Source: JBBQZU01 sp041749535 (GTDB lineage: Bacteria; Bacteroidota; Bacteroidia; Flavobacteriales_D; Cryomorphaceae). Taken from it: a stretch of 64,000 nucleotides of DNA. The stretch covers positions 1 through 64,000 of the forward strand of contig JBGTBE010000079.1 of NCBI GenBank assembly GCA_041749535.1, written 5' to 3'. Each line of letters starts with the position of its first letter. Positions within the stretch are counted from its first letter, which is position 1. Below the pieces are notes generated by a model. That model had not been told where the DNA came from, did not search any database, and saw nothing but the letters and a program-made list of their open reading frames with translations. Positions 52,359 through 61,473 of this stretch are shown piece after piece. Position numbers and translations under genes: made by a program.

Positions 52359-54149
52359 TTAAAATGTCATGTTGAATAGTGCAAATACCTGATTGAGTCC
52401 ATAGTCGAGTGGGTTGTTCACCCCTCGTTTTGAATCAAATTGCTGATACTGTACTGTTAGATAAATACCTTTTTTGAATTCGTATTTAAAACCTGCTCCT
52501 ATGAGCGACTCCGAATCGTCGGCATTGAGTTGTGTCGGAAAGTCAATTACATCATTGAATGAGTCAATCCTGGGAGGGTATTCTCTTCCGTTGGCACTAA
52601 ATAGTTTGGCGCCAAGGAGCAATTCGAAACTCTCAAATAGTTCTGCTTCGAGACCCAGGTCTATAAGATTTGACTGAAGATCAACTTGCTCAATTTCTAC
52701 ACCACCACGGTCCACATTTTCGTATTGGTAACCAAATGTAAAACGCAGGTTCTTCTCCCAAGAGAGATAATGGTGTATGTTCACATTGGCCGCAGCCCGA
52801 AGCAAGGAGAAATTTTTGAGCTCATTGGTTCCCTGACCTCTAATTTCGCTCATAAGGGCCGCATCGATGCGCGCTTCAATCCTGTCTGCATCAGAACCGT
52901 ATATGGCATCCAATCGCAATCCACGGCGGTTTGGTGTGGCAGTTCCGTATGGCAGGGTGTTGCTATACCTCGCATCATAGGGCATCAGCCTATCCGATAG
53001 TTGAAAAGTGTACAACGCCCTGTCGCGGGTTAGGTCGAAAAGAGCAGGGTCGCGCTTTTCATCATCTACACCTATTCGGTCATAGTAGGATTTGTCCGCG
53101 TCAAAATTTACGCGTTTTGATTGAGCGCCTATGCTGAAGAAATCGGGGCCTACATCTACGAATGCCGCGGTAACGGCCACTTTTTGAGGCTTGAATTCAG
53201 CGCGAACGCCTACATCCAAAAAGGTGTCGGTTTCCTTGAAGAACGAAACGGAGTCGTTGCGGTTTTCCAGACTGGATTTACCAGATTCACCTACCAGACG
53301 CAATGCGAGTTTTTTATTTTCAAATGCGGTGAGGTTGTAGCTTACGCTGAAAACTGAATTGCGAATTCCTGTGGTGGCCTCGCCCGATTGTAAATCGTCG
53401 AAGGTATTCACATAATTTACCCCAACGCTTGCTTTCATACCCAGAGAGTCGTTGAAATTTACGCTGTTGAACATGGCACTTCCACCTGCCACAAACCTTG
53501 AGGGGATGGTGAAGAAATCTGTGCCTCTTATTCTTGTAAGGAAAGCGCTGAACTCTGCATCTTTCAGGCCCTCTGTAAAATCGAGACCAAAATCGAGTTT
53601 GGCCCCTTGGAGACGCCGGGTGTTAGCATCGGTGTAAAATTGCTCGTAATAAATCACTTCTCGTTGGGGTGCAAAAACAGCTGCTTCGTTCACCACACCT
53701 TCTTCAAGTGGATTGTATAAGGTGTAAGGTGACATGACCAAATCCATATCTCCCACGCGGTATTTCAGCGCGTTTGCAATTACCCCCCTTGCCCACAGCT
53801 CCCTTACTTCAATGGTTTGCCCTGCTCCGAAGAAGCCGCCGAATTCGTTGCGCAAGCGCAGGATGGCTTGCACTTCGGTTTTGTCGTTTGGGGTTGCGTT
53901 CAAAATAAGGTCAAGTAGAAACTCCCCATCCGTAAGGTTGCGAACAGTGGCGCTGTCGCTCTCCAATATATTGCCGTCTATGGCGGTTTGACCGAGGTAG
54001 GTTCTACCAAGACCATTGAAGTGCACGGTTTTGCGCGCTTCTTTTTCTTCTTCGGCGGCTTTGGCAGAACCATCTTGGGCGTGCAGGCGAGGGGATAGCA
54101 GGTTCAGCAAACATATAATCGAGAAAACGGTGAAATGTTGTTTTTTCAT
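52359..54149 (-). CDS. Outer-membrane beta-barrel protein (porin-like)
   Basis: This 596-residue protein has a signal peptide (MKKQHFTVFSIICLLNLLSPRLHAQ) and then many amphipathic beta strands of alternating polarity, ending with a C-terminal Phe (FALFNMTF), which is the usual outer-membrane assembly signal. No TonB box or plug domain is seen, so it is not a SusC-type transporter. It is 9 bases downstream of the next barrel gene and 20 bases upstream of the lipoprotein gene, so the four genes form one operon. It may be a porin for oligosaccharides released by the glycosidases; that is inferred from context. Confidence 0.75.
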   Translation of the reverse strand: MKKQHFTVFSIICLLNLLSPRLHAQDGSAKAAEEEKEARKTVHFNGLGRTYLGQTAIDGNILESDSATVRNLTDGEFLLDLILNATPNDKTEVQAILRLRNEFGGFFGAGQTIEVRELWARGVIANALKYRVGDMDLVMSPYTLYNPLEEGVVNEAAVFAPQREVIYYEQFYTDANTRRLQGAKLDFGLDFTEGLKDAEFSAFLTRIRGTDFFTIPSRFVAGGSAMFNSVNFNDSLGMKASVGVNYVNTFDDLQSGEATTGIRNSVFSVSYNLTAFENKKLALRLVGESGKSSLENRNDSVSFFKETDTFLDVGVRAEFKPQKVAVTAAFVDVGPDFFSIGAQSKRVNFDADKSYYDRIGVDDEKRDPALFDLTRDRALYTFQLSDRLMPYDARYSNTLPYGTATPNRRGLRLDAIYGSDADRIEARIDAALMSEIRGQGTNELKNFSLLRAAANVNIHHYLSWEKNLRFTFGYQYENVDRGGVEIEQVDLQSNLIDLGLEAELFESFELLLGAKLFSANGREYPPRIDSFNDVIDFPTQLNADDSESLIGAGFKYEFKKGIYLTVQYQQFDSKRGVNNPLDYGLNQVFALFNMTF

Positions 54150-54158
54150 GGATGGTGA

Positions 54159-56225
54159 TTAAAAGAAGGTTTTTAATTCGATGGTGAATTCGCGTCCCGT
54201 ATAGGTATCCAGGGCGAAGCTTCGGTCTTCAAAATGCATCCATCGATGGCGTACGTACAGCCCGCAATTTTCGGCAAGGGCCCAATCAAAGCCCACACCT
54301 ATACCTCTGCCGTATTGGTCGCGGGGGAGCTGGGTGTCATCGTCCCAATCTGTAAAGGTCCCGCCCTGTGCCCTTTCCAGGCCGAGGTAGCCGGTAAGTA
54401 TAAACTTTGGAAGGATTTCATAATACACGTCAAATTCATGGTATTGTACCATTAGATAGCTGTCTTCTGTCATTGTTGGAATGAAAGCCGCTTCCGACTT
54501 TGCAGAGCTAATGGAGCCTATGTAAAAAAAGTACATCGATCGTTTTCCAAGGTTTGCTTTTACTTTACCCTGCACATCCAAGGAATTAAAATATTTTCTG
54601 TTTAGAGACCCGGCTGTTTGGGGATCAGTATCAGTGGTTTGAACCAACTCTGATACGCCTCTAAAAAACGAAAACTGCCTACCGTAGGGTCCGAAAACTG
54701 TAGGTCCGGTGGCATTGGCAGGGAATGGATTGTATATTCTGGAAAGTGCCAAGCCGTTGATCCTGTGTACGTAACTTAAAGCTACAGATGTAGCATCTAT
54801 TTCTTTAGATAAACCCCAACCCAAGCTCATTTTGACAGGGCCTAGCTTTATGTCGGTATTGATATTTAGACCTTGTCGGTTGTGCACCAATTGATTCACC
54901 ATGGTAAGTTGGCCCCCCGCTCCATTGGCACCGGCAATGAGTCCAATATCTTCAAGAATTTCAGGATTGGAGTTGGTGAATATCTCCCCATTTTGATTAA
55001 AGAAATTCTTACTGATCTGGTACACTTGCACATCGAGCGGCAAGTAGGTGTATACTTTGGGAATATAAAAGCGAAGCATCAATGCCTCACCCCATTTTTC
55101 GGCATACGAAGGACTTTCATAACTGCCTGCACCAAGTTCGCCTACAATATCGATTCTGCCAGCTTTGATGCCCAAGCCGAGTGTATGTACTTGATAGGTT
55201 CTGAAAGTTTTTGACAAACTGTCAAGCGCAGTTCTGCTATGTATCATATTGTACGAGAAGGTGTGCCCCTGTTTGCCAAAATTGCGGGTGAGTTTGCCTC
55301 CCGTAATAAAACTGGGCAGAACACGCGAAGTACCGCTGATGCCAAGGTAAGTTGGCACATTGCCCGCATCAAGCGTGGGATCTATGGTGAGGAAAGGATC
55401 ATCAACAATACCACCGGCCAGGCCTCCATTCACCTGGGTTTTGCCCCAGAAGAGATCAAAAGCAATTTCTCCTGGCAATTTTGCGCCGTTGAGAATAAGC
55501 CCTTGAAAGGCTTGGTTATTCCACCGCAGGTCTCCTGGATTTGGTGTGCCGGTTTTGTAATAGCTATCGTATTTGTCAGTGTTATTTACCCCTTCCCAAG
55601 GAGTGCGGTCAAAGATGCTGAACCGGTCGAGAATCTGAAATACGCCAATGGTAAAAGGACTGAGGTTATACCAGTGAATTCCTCCAGCTCTTACACCGAA
55701 ATTGCCGTGATCGGTGCGGAAGTTTCCGTAAAAATTAATTCCAAGGTTGGTACTGAACGTATTGTTTTGAGGGCCTGCTCCATCATATGGGGTGAATATG
55801 AAAAGCTCAGTCCCAAAGCTTGTTTTACTGTTTGGTCTTGCTACTACTGTAGTAGAAAGCATAGGTTCCCTGTAGCCATCGCCAACGCTATAGGCCTTCT
55901 CATATGGAGCCAGGTTTGGGTAAGGCTCACTCATATTGCGTCCATACACGAAAAGCCTGTAATAGCCGAAAACAGTAATTTTCTGATCTGGCTTTCGTAA
56001 TTTTTTGGCTACAAAACTGGAGTCGTATTGAATGCCTTCCATAAATTGAGTAGGCATGGGAGCAAAACTGTTAATGCCTGAAGGGGATTCTTGTCCATAG
56101 GACACCAATCCGGCAAGGCTCAAAAAAGCGAGCATTGAAGCAAAACATACCTTTCTTAGCACAACGAAAGCAAAAAATGACACGGCATTTTTGGTGCTCA
56201 ACCTGCTATACGAGGGTTCCTTCAT
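54159..56225 (-). CDS. Outer-membrane beta-barrel protein (larger)
   Basis: This 688-residue protein has a signal peptide ending near SYGQ, after a longer than normal N-terminal stretch; an internal ATG at 56135 would give a conventional signal peptide, so the start is uncertain. The rest is rich in beta strands, with long Asn/Gly-rich loops, and ends FTIELKTFF. It lacks plug and TonB box features. It is the first gene of the minus-strand unit with the second barrel and the two lipoproteins, divergent from the clan GH-A glycosidase gene with 187 bases between. The function is inferred only. Confidence 0.7.
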   Translation of the reverse strand: MKEPSYSRLSTKNAVSFFAFVVLRKVCFASMLAFLSLAGLVSYGQESPSGINSFAPMPTQFMEGIQYDSSFVAKKLRKPDQKITVFGYYRLFVYGRNMSEPYPNLAPYEKAYSVGDGYREPMLSTTVVARPNSKTSFGTELFIFTPYDGAGPQNNTFSTNLGINFYGNFRTDHGNFGVRAGGIHWYNLSPFTIGVFQILDRFSIFDRTPWEGVNNTDKYDSYYKTGTPNPGDLRWNNQAFQGLILNGAKLPGEIAFDLFWGKTQVNGGLAGGIVDDPFLTIDPTLDAGNVPTYLGISGTSRVLPSFITGGKLTRNFGKQGHTFSYNMIHSRTALDSLSKTFRTYQVHTLGLGIKAGRIDIVGELGAGSYESPSYAEKWGEALMLRFYIPKVYTYLPLDVQVYQISKNFFNQNGEIFTNSNPEILEDIGLIAGANGAGGQLTMVNQLVHNRQGLNINTDIKLGPVKMSLGWGLSKEIDATSVALSYVHRINGLALSRIYNPFPANATGPTVFGPYGRQFSFFRGVSELVQTTDTDPQTAGSLNRKYFNSLDVQGKVKANLGKRSMYFFYIGSISSAKSEAAFIPTMTEDSYLMVQYHEFDVYYEILPKFILTGYLGLERAQGGTFTDWDDDTQLPRDQYGRGIGVGFDWALAENCGLYVRHRWMHFEDRSFALDTYTGREFTIELKTFF

Positions 56226-56412
56226 GGTGTACTTGATTTGGTCTGACAAAGTGGGAATTATTCATTGATATATACCTCAACATTTTATACATCATTTGTA
56301 CATCTTTAACAAATTAACTACTTCAAGCATACATCGCGTGCGCCGTGTCTTGGCAGCTCGAAAGCTTATCGTTAAATTTTCCCTGAATTCTAAAATAATT
56401 CCCATCTTGCAT

Positions 56413-57714
56413 ATGATGAACTTTAAAAGATTAGGTCTGCTTATAGGAGCCTGTGGTATGTTCCACTTTGCTTCCGCTCAGGTTGCCTCCGAGCCAGTGC
56501 ACGTAGAAGTGCGAAAAGAAAATGGCTCCTGGCAGTTGTACAGGGGTGGGGAGCCATACTATATTAAAGGTGTAGGAGGACAAAAATACCTGGACAGAGC
56601 AGTGGCCTACGGAGCCAATTCTGTGAGAACCTGGGGGGTTGATGAAGCTGCACAAGTGCTTGACGAAGCGCATCAAAAAGGGCTAACCGTATTGTTTGGA
56701 TTATGGGTAGGGTGCGAGCGTCAAGGATTCAATTACGATGATGGTAAGGCGGTAAAGGCCCAGCTGGAAAGCTTTACTGAAGTGGTTGCTAAATTTAAGG
56801 ACCATCCGGCATTGCTTATGTGGGGTATAGGCAATGAAACCGATCTTTTTTACAGTGATTTCAAAGTGTGGAATGCAATCAATGATATCGCAAAGATGAT
56901 TCATGAAACAGATCCTCATCACCCAACGATGACTGTAACTGCAGGATTGGATGTGGCAGAAGTACAATTGATCATGCAAAGAGCGCCCCATATTGACATT
57001 TACGGTATCAATACGTACGCCGCGCTAATTGGCATCGACAAGGAAATGAGATCATATGGATGGGATAAACCCTATATCATTACGGAGTGGGGACCTAACG
57101 GACATTGGGAAGTTGCCAAGACTTCATGGGGTGTTCCTTTAGAGCAAACAAGTTCTGAAAAAGCAGCATCCTATCTGGAGAGATACCAAAAGGGCATTGC
57201 GCGTGATAAGGATATGTGCATCGGTTCATATGTATTCCTTTGGGGCCATAAGCAAGAGACCACCCCAACCTGGTATGGAGTTTTCCTTGAAGACGGAAGT
57301 GAGACAGAGGTGATGGATGTACTGCAATATGTTTGGTCGGGCAGTTACCCAACCAACCGCTCACCGGGCATCAAGTCCTACACCATGGAAGGTAAAACGG
57401 TGAAAGAAAGTGTGTATGTAAATCCGGGCAAAGATGTGGTGTTCAATGTAAAGGCATTCGATCCTGATGGAGATGTGCTCGACTATCAATATGAATTGCT
57501 TCCCGAAAGCCGTGATATTAAATCTGGTGGAGATGCAGAGTCCAAACCTGAACCAGTAAAAATTGCCCGAAAGGAAGGGAGTGAAAATGGAACCCTATGG
57601 TTTGCAGCACCCAAGAAACAGGGGCCTTACCGTATGTTCGTGTATGTAAAAGACGGAAATGGAAATGCCGCAACAGCCAATTTTCCTTTCTACGTGGGCA
57701 AGAATGAACTCTGA
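56413..57714 (+). CDS. Secreted clan GH-A glycoside hydrolase
   Basis: This 433-residue protein has a signal peptide (ending FASAQ), a TIM-barrel-like catalytic domain (about 25-320) and a C-terminal Ig/cadherin-like domain (about 325-433). The catalytic pair of clan GH-A is visible: acid/base Glu142 in MWGIGNE and nucleophile Glu225 in IITEWG. The match is closest to GH2/GH5-type barrels, and I cannot name the family. The start at 56413 (or 56416) is chosen because the longer frame has no promoter or signal support. It is divergent from the barrel-lipoprotein genes and is followed by galM and pfkB on the other strand. It probably hydrolyses glucan fragments. Confidence 0.82.
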   Translation: MMNFKRLGLLIGACGMFHFASAQVASEPVHVEVRKENGSWQLYRGGEPYYIKGVGGQKYLDRAVAYGANSVRTWGVDEAAQVLDEAHQKGLTVLFGLWVGCERQGFNYDDGKAVKAQLESFTEVVAKFKDHPALLMWGIGNETDLFYSDFKVWNAINDIAKMIHETDPHHPTMTVTAGLDVAEVQLIMQRAPHIDIYGINTYAALIGIDKEMRSYGWDKPYIITEWGPNGHWEVAKTSWGVPLEQTSSEKAASYLERYQKGIARDKDMCIGSYVFLWGHKQETTPTWYGVFLEDGSETEVMDVLQYVWSGSYPTNRSPGIKSYTMEGKTVKESVYVNPGKDVVFNVKAFDPDGDVLDYQYELLPESRDIKSGGDAESKPEPVKIARKEGSENGTLWFAAPKKQGPYRMFVYVKDGNGNAATANFPFYVGKNEL

Positions 57715-57768
57715 ATCTTTCATTAAGGTTTACCTATTCTCATGTAGCATCACTGCTATTTCAAAAAC

Positions 57769-58875
57769 CTATTCTCCTACACCGAATTTATAGATGCACA
57801 AGGCAGTGTAAGTTTCATTGGGATGCAGTATTACAGAAGGGAAACCCTTTTGGTTTGGGCTGTCAGGAAAACCCTGGGCTTCAAAGCAGCATCCTGAACG
57901 GCGGGGATATTTGGTTCCGTTTTTACCTGAAATGGTTCCATTGAGAAAATTTCCGGTATAAAATTGCACGCCAGGAGCGTCGGTAATTACTTCCAGGGTC
58001 CTCCCGCTTTCATGTTCCTTAAGCATGGCTACAGAACGAATGCCTGTGGTTTCAGGGATGAAATGGTGGTCAATACCATCTGCCAGCGTGAGTTGATCGT
58101 GCGATTTTGCCAAAAGCGCCGCTATTGAAATCGGCTTCCTAAGATCAAATGGGGTATCTTGAACATCATCAATGGCACCGGTAGGAATAAGGTCATGGCG
58201 AATTAGCAGGTATCTGTTGGCGTTGATCTGCACTGTGTGGTTGAGAATCGATTCATTGCCAGCACCATTCAGGTTGAAATAAGCGTGATTTGTAAGGCTT
58301 AAGGGCGTTGACTGGTCCGTAGTTGCTGAATATCTGATTTGTAATTCGTTTTCTTCGGTGAGTTTGTAAACCACATCCACATTAATGTTTCCAGGATAAC
58401 CACTTTCACCATTTGGCGATGTGCAATGAAGGCTCAGTGTGGAAGAGTCTACTTTTCGAACATTCCATACTTTGTTATGGAATCCTACTTCACCTCCATG
58501 CAGGTGGTTATTGCCCTCATTTTTTGAAAGTAAATAGGTCTTTCCTTTTAGCTCAAATTTTCCATCAGATATCCTGTTTCCCACCCTGCCTATAATGGCG
58601 CCAAAGTATGTTTCCTTGTCGTTGATGTAACCAGTTATTGAGTCATGTCCCAGCACCACATCTGCGATGTTGCCATATTTGTCTGCTGCGTATATACTAA
58701 CTATCCTACCTCCGTAATTGGTTATTTGACAGGCCATGCCATGGCCATTGGAGAGGGTGTAGAGATGGGTTTCTGCGCCGTTCAGAAAAGAATGGAATGG
58801 TTCAACGGCCAATTTGCTGACCATACGATTGTTGTGGATTAAGTTTGTTGCATAGATTGGATGCCTGTTGCTCAT
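57769..58875 (-). CDS. galM: Aldose 1-epimerase
   Basis: This 368-residue enzyme interconverts the alpha and beta anomers of aldohexoses. It shows ITNYGGRIVSIYAAD, the family motif GNNHLHGGEVGFHNKVW with catalytic His, SLTNHAYFNLNG with the second His, and a catalytic Glu in CFEAQGFPDSPNQ. It overlaps the sugar kinase gene by 4 bases. No signal peptide is evident, so it acts in the cytoplasm on sugars released from the glucan. Confidence 0.95.
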   Translation of the reverse strand: MSNRHPIYATNLIHNNRMVSKLAVEPFHSFLNGAETHLYTLSNGHGMACQITNYGGRIVSIYAADKYGNIADVVLGHDSITGYINDKETYFGAIIGRVGNRISDGKFELKGKTYLLSKNEGNNHLHGGEVGFHNKVWNVRKVDSSTLSLHCTSPNGESGYPGNINVDVVYKLTEENELQIRYSATTDQSTPLSLTNHAYFNLNGAGNESILNHTVQINANRYLLIRHDLIPTGAIDDVQDTPFDLRKPISIAALLAKSHDQLTLADGIDHHFIPETTGIRSVAMLKEHESGRTLEVITDAPGVQFYTGNFLNGTISGKNGTKYPRRSGCCFEAQGFPDSPNQKGFPSVILHPNETYTALCIYKFGVGE

Positions 58876-59858
58876 GCTTCATCTGCATAGTTCTCTCCAA
58901 TCATGGCATCCGTTTCATCCAATGATTTGAACACATCAAAGGTGCGACCCTGTGTGCGCTGAGCGCCGAGCGCATTGGCATATTTCACGGCAGTGATGTA
59001 GTCGCCGGGATTCTTCACCAGCCCGAAACCCAGTCCACCAGCGAAGGAATCACCACATCCAGTGGTGTCTATAACATGTTCCACCCAAATTGCTTTGACC
59101 AACTCTTGATGGAGTTCTGACTGCTTTTTAAAGAATACCGCACTTCCATTCGAGTCGAGCGTTACAATCAGCGACTTAATACCTAAGCCTATGGCATGTT
59201 CTGCAAAAGCTGGCAAGTGGCTAATGTCCTTTTTATCAAATTCTTTGAGCGCATCCAGTTTTATCTCCTTTGCGAACCAGGAACAGTTAGACTCTTCAAG
59301 ATTCATCTTCAGCACATCAATGTAGGGCAACCATGAATCACGGTCTATCCAATATTTGAGAATCCGGTCTCCCAGGGTAGAGACGCTGTTGGTTGGCCCA
59401 TGCGCGTCGAAGACAATCACGCCGCTGCTGTGTTCACGAATGTACTTTAAGGTTTCTAGCGGAACTTCATAATCAGTGATTGGTACACAAATAAATGCAT
59501 CGCAATGCATGAGGTCTTTCACATCATCAGCAAGTATAGGATTCATGAATCCAGTTTGCTTTTCCAGGCGGTGGTTTTGGTCCAGAAACTTCAACCGAAT
59601 CACATCTCCCTGATCGGCATCCGAGGTAATAAAATCTGTATTGATATTTGGGAATGCTTTGAGAATGGACTTCACAGGCGCTTCATCCTTTTTGCGAAGG
59701 TGAGAAACCAAATGCACGGTTCCATTCGAACCAAGAAGTTTAGACAGGCCTATGGCGGTGTGCATGGCGCAACCATATTTTTCAATCACTTCTCCGTGGT
59801 GGGTGGTGATATGGTCCCGTGGAATTGGACCGAGAACTGCCAGGTTGTAATTTTTCAT
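58872..59858 (-). CDS. PfkB-family sugar kinase
   Basis: This 328-residue kinase shows the PfkB fold: a short N-terminal strand (NLAVLGPIPRDHI), an internal GCAMHTAIGLSKLLG sugar-binding region, and the C-terminal nucleotide-binding signature VIDTTGCGDSFAGGLGFGLV with the catalytic base Asp in GCGD. Members phosphorylate fructose, ribose or other sugars. The start at 59858 follows AGGAA; the frame extends 15 codons upstream. It is cotranscribed with galM from the promoter at 59901. Substrate unknown; fructose or another monosaccharide from the locus is likely. Confidence 0.88.
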   Translation of the reverse strand: MKNYNLAVLGPIPRDHITTHHGEVIEKYGCAMHTAIGLSKLLGSNGTVHLVSHLRKKDEAPVKSILKAFPNINTDFITSDADQGDVIRLKFLDQNHRLEKQTGFMNPILADDVKDLMHCDAFICVPITDYEVPLETLKYIREHSSGVIVFDAHGPTNSVSTLGDRILKYWIDRDSWLPYIDVLKMNLEESNCSWFAKEIKLDALKEFDKKDISHLPAFAEHAIGLGIKSLIVTLDSNGSAVFFKKQSELHQELVKAIWVEHVIDTTGCGDSFAGGLGFGLVKNPGDYITAVKYANALGAQRTQGRTFDVFKSLDETDAMIGENYADEA

Positions 59859-59900
59859 TTCCTGAAATTTGGGACCAATTGAACGATGGTGGTCTTCAAA

Positions 59901-59908
59901 CAAATGTA
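59901..59908 (-). promoter_or_regulatory. Bacteroidota -7 promoter element for the pfkB-galM operon
   Basis: The minus strand reads TACATTTG, an exact TAnnTTTG match, 42 bases upstream of the kinase ATG at 59858. The remaining 59909-60076 holds no other clear element; a TATTTTAG near 60049 is a one-mismatch candidate for the GH16 gene. Confidence 0.45.
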
Positions 59909-60076
59909 GGTGATGCCTTCAACTGTTGAGGTAGGATTTTACTTTTGGCCATTGTGATGTAGTTTTGATGTATGCATACCTGTGCAAAATAGGGCTTTGT
60001 GAGGTGTAGTGAAGGGCGAGTAATGCAAAATTGATTTTTGAATACCCTATTTTAGCAGCACCCTAAAAAGTGTAAA

Positions 60077-61429
60077 ATGTACAAATTTCTTCTTCTTGCT
60101 GGTATGCTGGTTTCATTGAACGGAAATGCAGTGAACGTAACCTTCAGACTAAACATGGTTGGCTACACTGGTTTCACCACACCAGAAGTGAATGGCACAT
60201 TCAATGCTTGGTGCGGCAGCTGCAATCCCTTAACCGATTTAGATGGGGATGGAATTTGGGAAACGACCATTAACCTGCAGGCAGGGGTGGTAGAATACAA
60301 GTATTCGTTCGATAACTGGTGGGGACAGGAGAATCTATCGTCAGCTATAGGTTGTGTAAATCATTATGATGGATATTCAAACCGCACCCTGTTGGTACAA
60401 AGTGATGTGGTGCTGCCCACTGTATGCTGGGGCCTGTGTACTGACTGCCTTACTCCTGATGCGGGCACCTGGATTCTTTCCTGGTCTGATGAGTTTGATG
60501 GGAGTGCGCTCGACATGGAAACTTGGACCAGGGAGTTAGGGAATCATGGTTGGGGAAACAATGAATTGCAGAATTATACCAGCAGTTCGAACAACCTTCA
60601 GGTAAGCAACGGAAGCTTGAAAATTCTTGCGCTACAAGAAGCTTCTGGCACTTCGAATTACACTTCTGCGCGCATTATCACCAATAATAAAATGGAATTT
60701 CAATACGGCAAAATTGAGGCAAGAATGAAGGTTCCGTTTGGGCAGGGTATATGGCCAGCGTTTTGGATGCTTGGTGGAAATTTTGAATCTTTGGGCTGGC
60801 CTTTTTGTGGCGAAATTGATATTATGGAGCATGTGAACAATGAACCATTAACCAACTCAGCGATGCATTGGCATAACAATGTGGGCCACACTTACCGCAG
60901 CAATTCCATACCATTTGCAGGAGGCGAGTTTCACGTGTATGGGGCTATTTGGAATGAAGAAGCTGTGACTTTTACCCTCGACGGTCTACCATATTATTCA
61001 TATGTATTTGCCGAACATACCAATGCCACTGCAATTTTTCAGAAGCCTTTTTTCTTCTTGCTGAATGTTGCAGTAGGAGGCAATTGGCCTGGAAGTCCCA
61101 ATGCCAGTACACCATTTCCTGCGATTTTGGAAGTAGACTACATACGTGTATTTGAATTAAATACCCTGAATGTGGCTGACGATTCTGCCGATGAAGATGT
61201 TAGAATTTTCCCTGTGCCAACCAAGGATTTACTTTATTTCAACCTGGGCAGAATGAATACGCTCTCGCAAATTGATATTTACGACATGCATGGACGGCTT
61301 ATGCATGCTTTCACGGCCGGTACATCCTTGTTTTCTGTAGATGTCTCTTCCTGGAAAACTGGGATGTATCTTATCAAGATTAAATCTTCTGATAGCGATG
61401 CTACTTTTCATAAGGTAGTAGTGCAATAG
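60077..61429 (+). CDS. Secreted GH16 beta-glucanase (laminarinase-like) with CBM and T9SS type A tail
   Basis: This 450-residue protein has a signal peptide (ending NGNA), an N-terminal beta-sandwich with a starch-binding-like pattern (residues 20-120, EVNGTFNAWCGSC and DGDGIWETTINL), a GH16 domain (about 133-360) and a C-terminal T9SS type A domain (about 375-450, FPVPTKDLLYF to KVVVQ). The GH16 active site is GEIDIMEHV with nucleophile Glu246, Asp248 and acid/base Glu251; the extra Met between Asp-Ile and Glu is the feature of laminarinase-type GH16 that cuts beta-1,3 or mixed glucans. It is exported by type IX secretion. It is flanked by the pfkB-galM operon and the regulator gene. Confidence 0.92.
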   Translation: MYKFLLLAGMLVSLNGNAVNVTFRLNMVGYTGFTTPEVNGTFNAWCGSCNPLTDLDGDGIWETTINLQAGVVEYKYSFDNWWGQENLSSAIGCVNHYDGYSNRTLLVQSDVVLPTVCWGLCTDCLTPDAGTWILSWSDEFDGSALDMETWTRELGNHGWGNNELQNYTSSSNNLQVSNGSLKILALQEASGTSNYTSARIITNNKMEFQYGKIEARMKVPFGQGIWPAFWMLGGNFESLGWPFCGEIDIMEHVNNEPLTNSAMHWHNNVGHTYRSNSIPFAGGEFHVYGAIWNEEAVTFTLDGLPYYSYVFAEHTNATAIFQKPFFFLLNVAVGGNWPGSPNASTPFPAILEVDYIRVFELNTLNVADDSADEDVRIFPVPTKDLLYFNLGRMNTLSQIDIYDMHGRLMHAFTAGTSLFSVDVSSWKTGMYLIKIKSSDSDATFHKVVVQ

Positions 61430-61433
61430 GGTT

Positions 61434-61458
61434 CAGTGCCATCTGCACTATAGCACTG
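61434..61458. terminator. Possible hairpin between the convergent GH16 and regulator genes
   Basis: CAGTGC (61434-61439) can pair with GCACTG (61453-61458), or AGTGC (61435-61439) with GCACT (61445-61449). There is no T-tract, so this is only a weak terminator candidate in the 44-base gap. Confidence 0.3.
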
Positions 61459-61473
61459 GATATGGCGTGTCTG

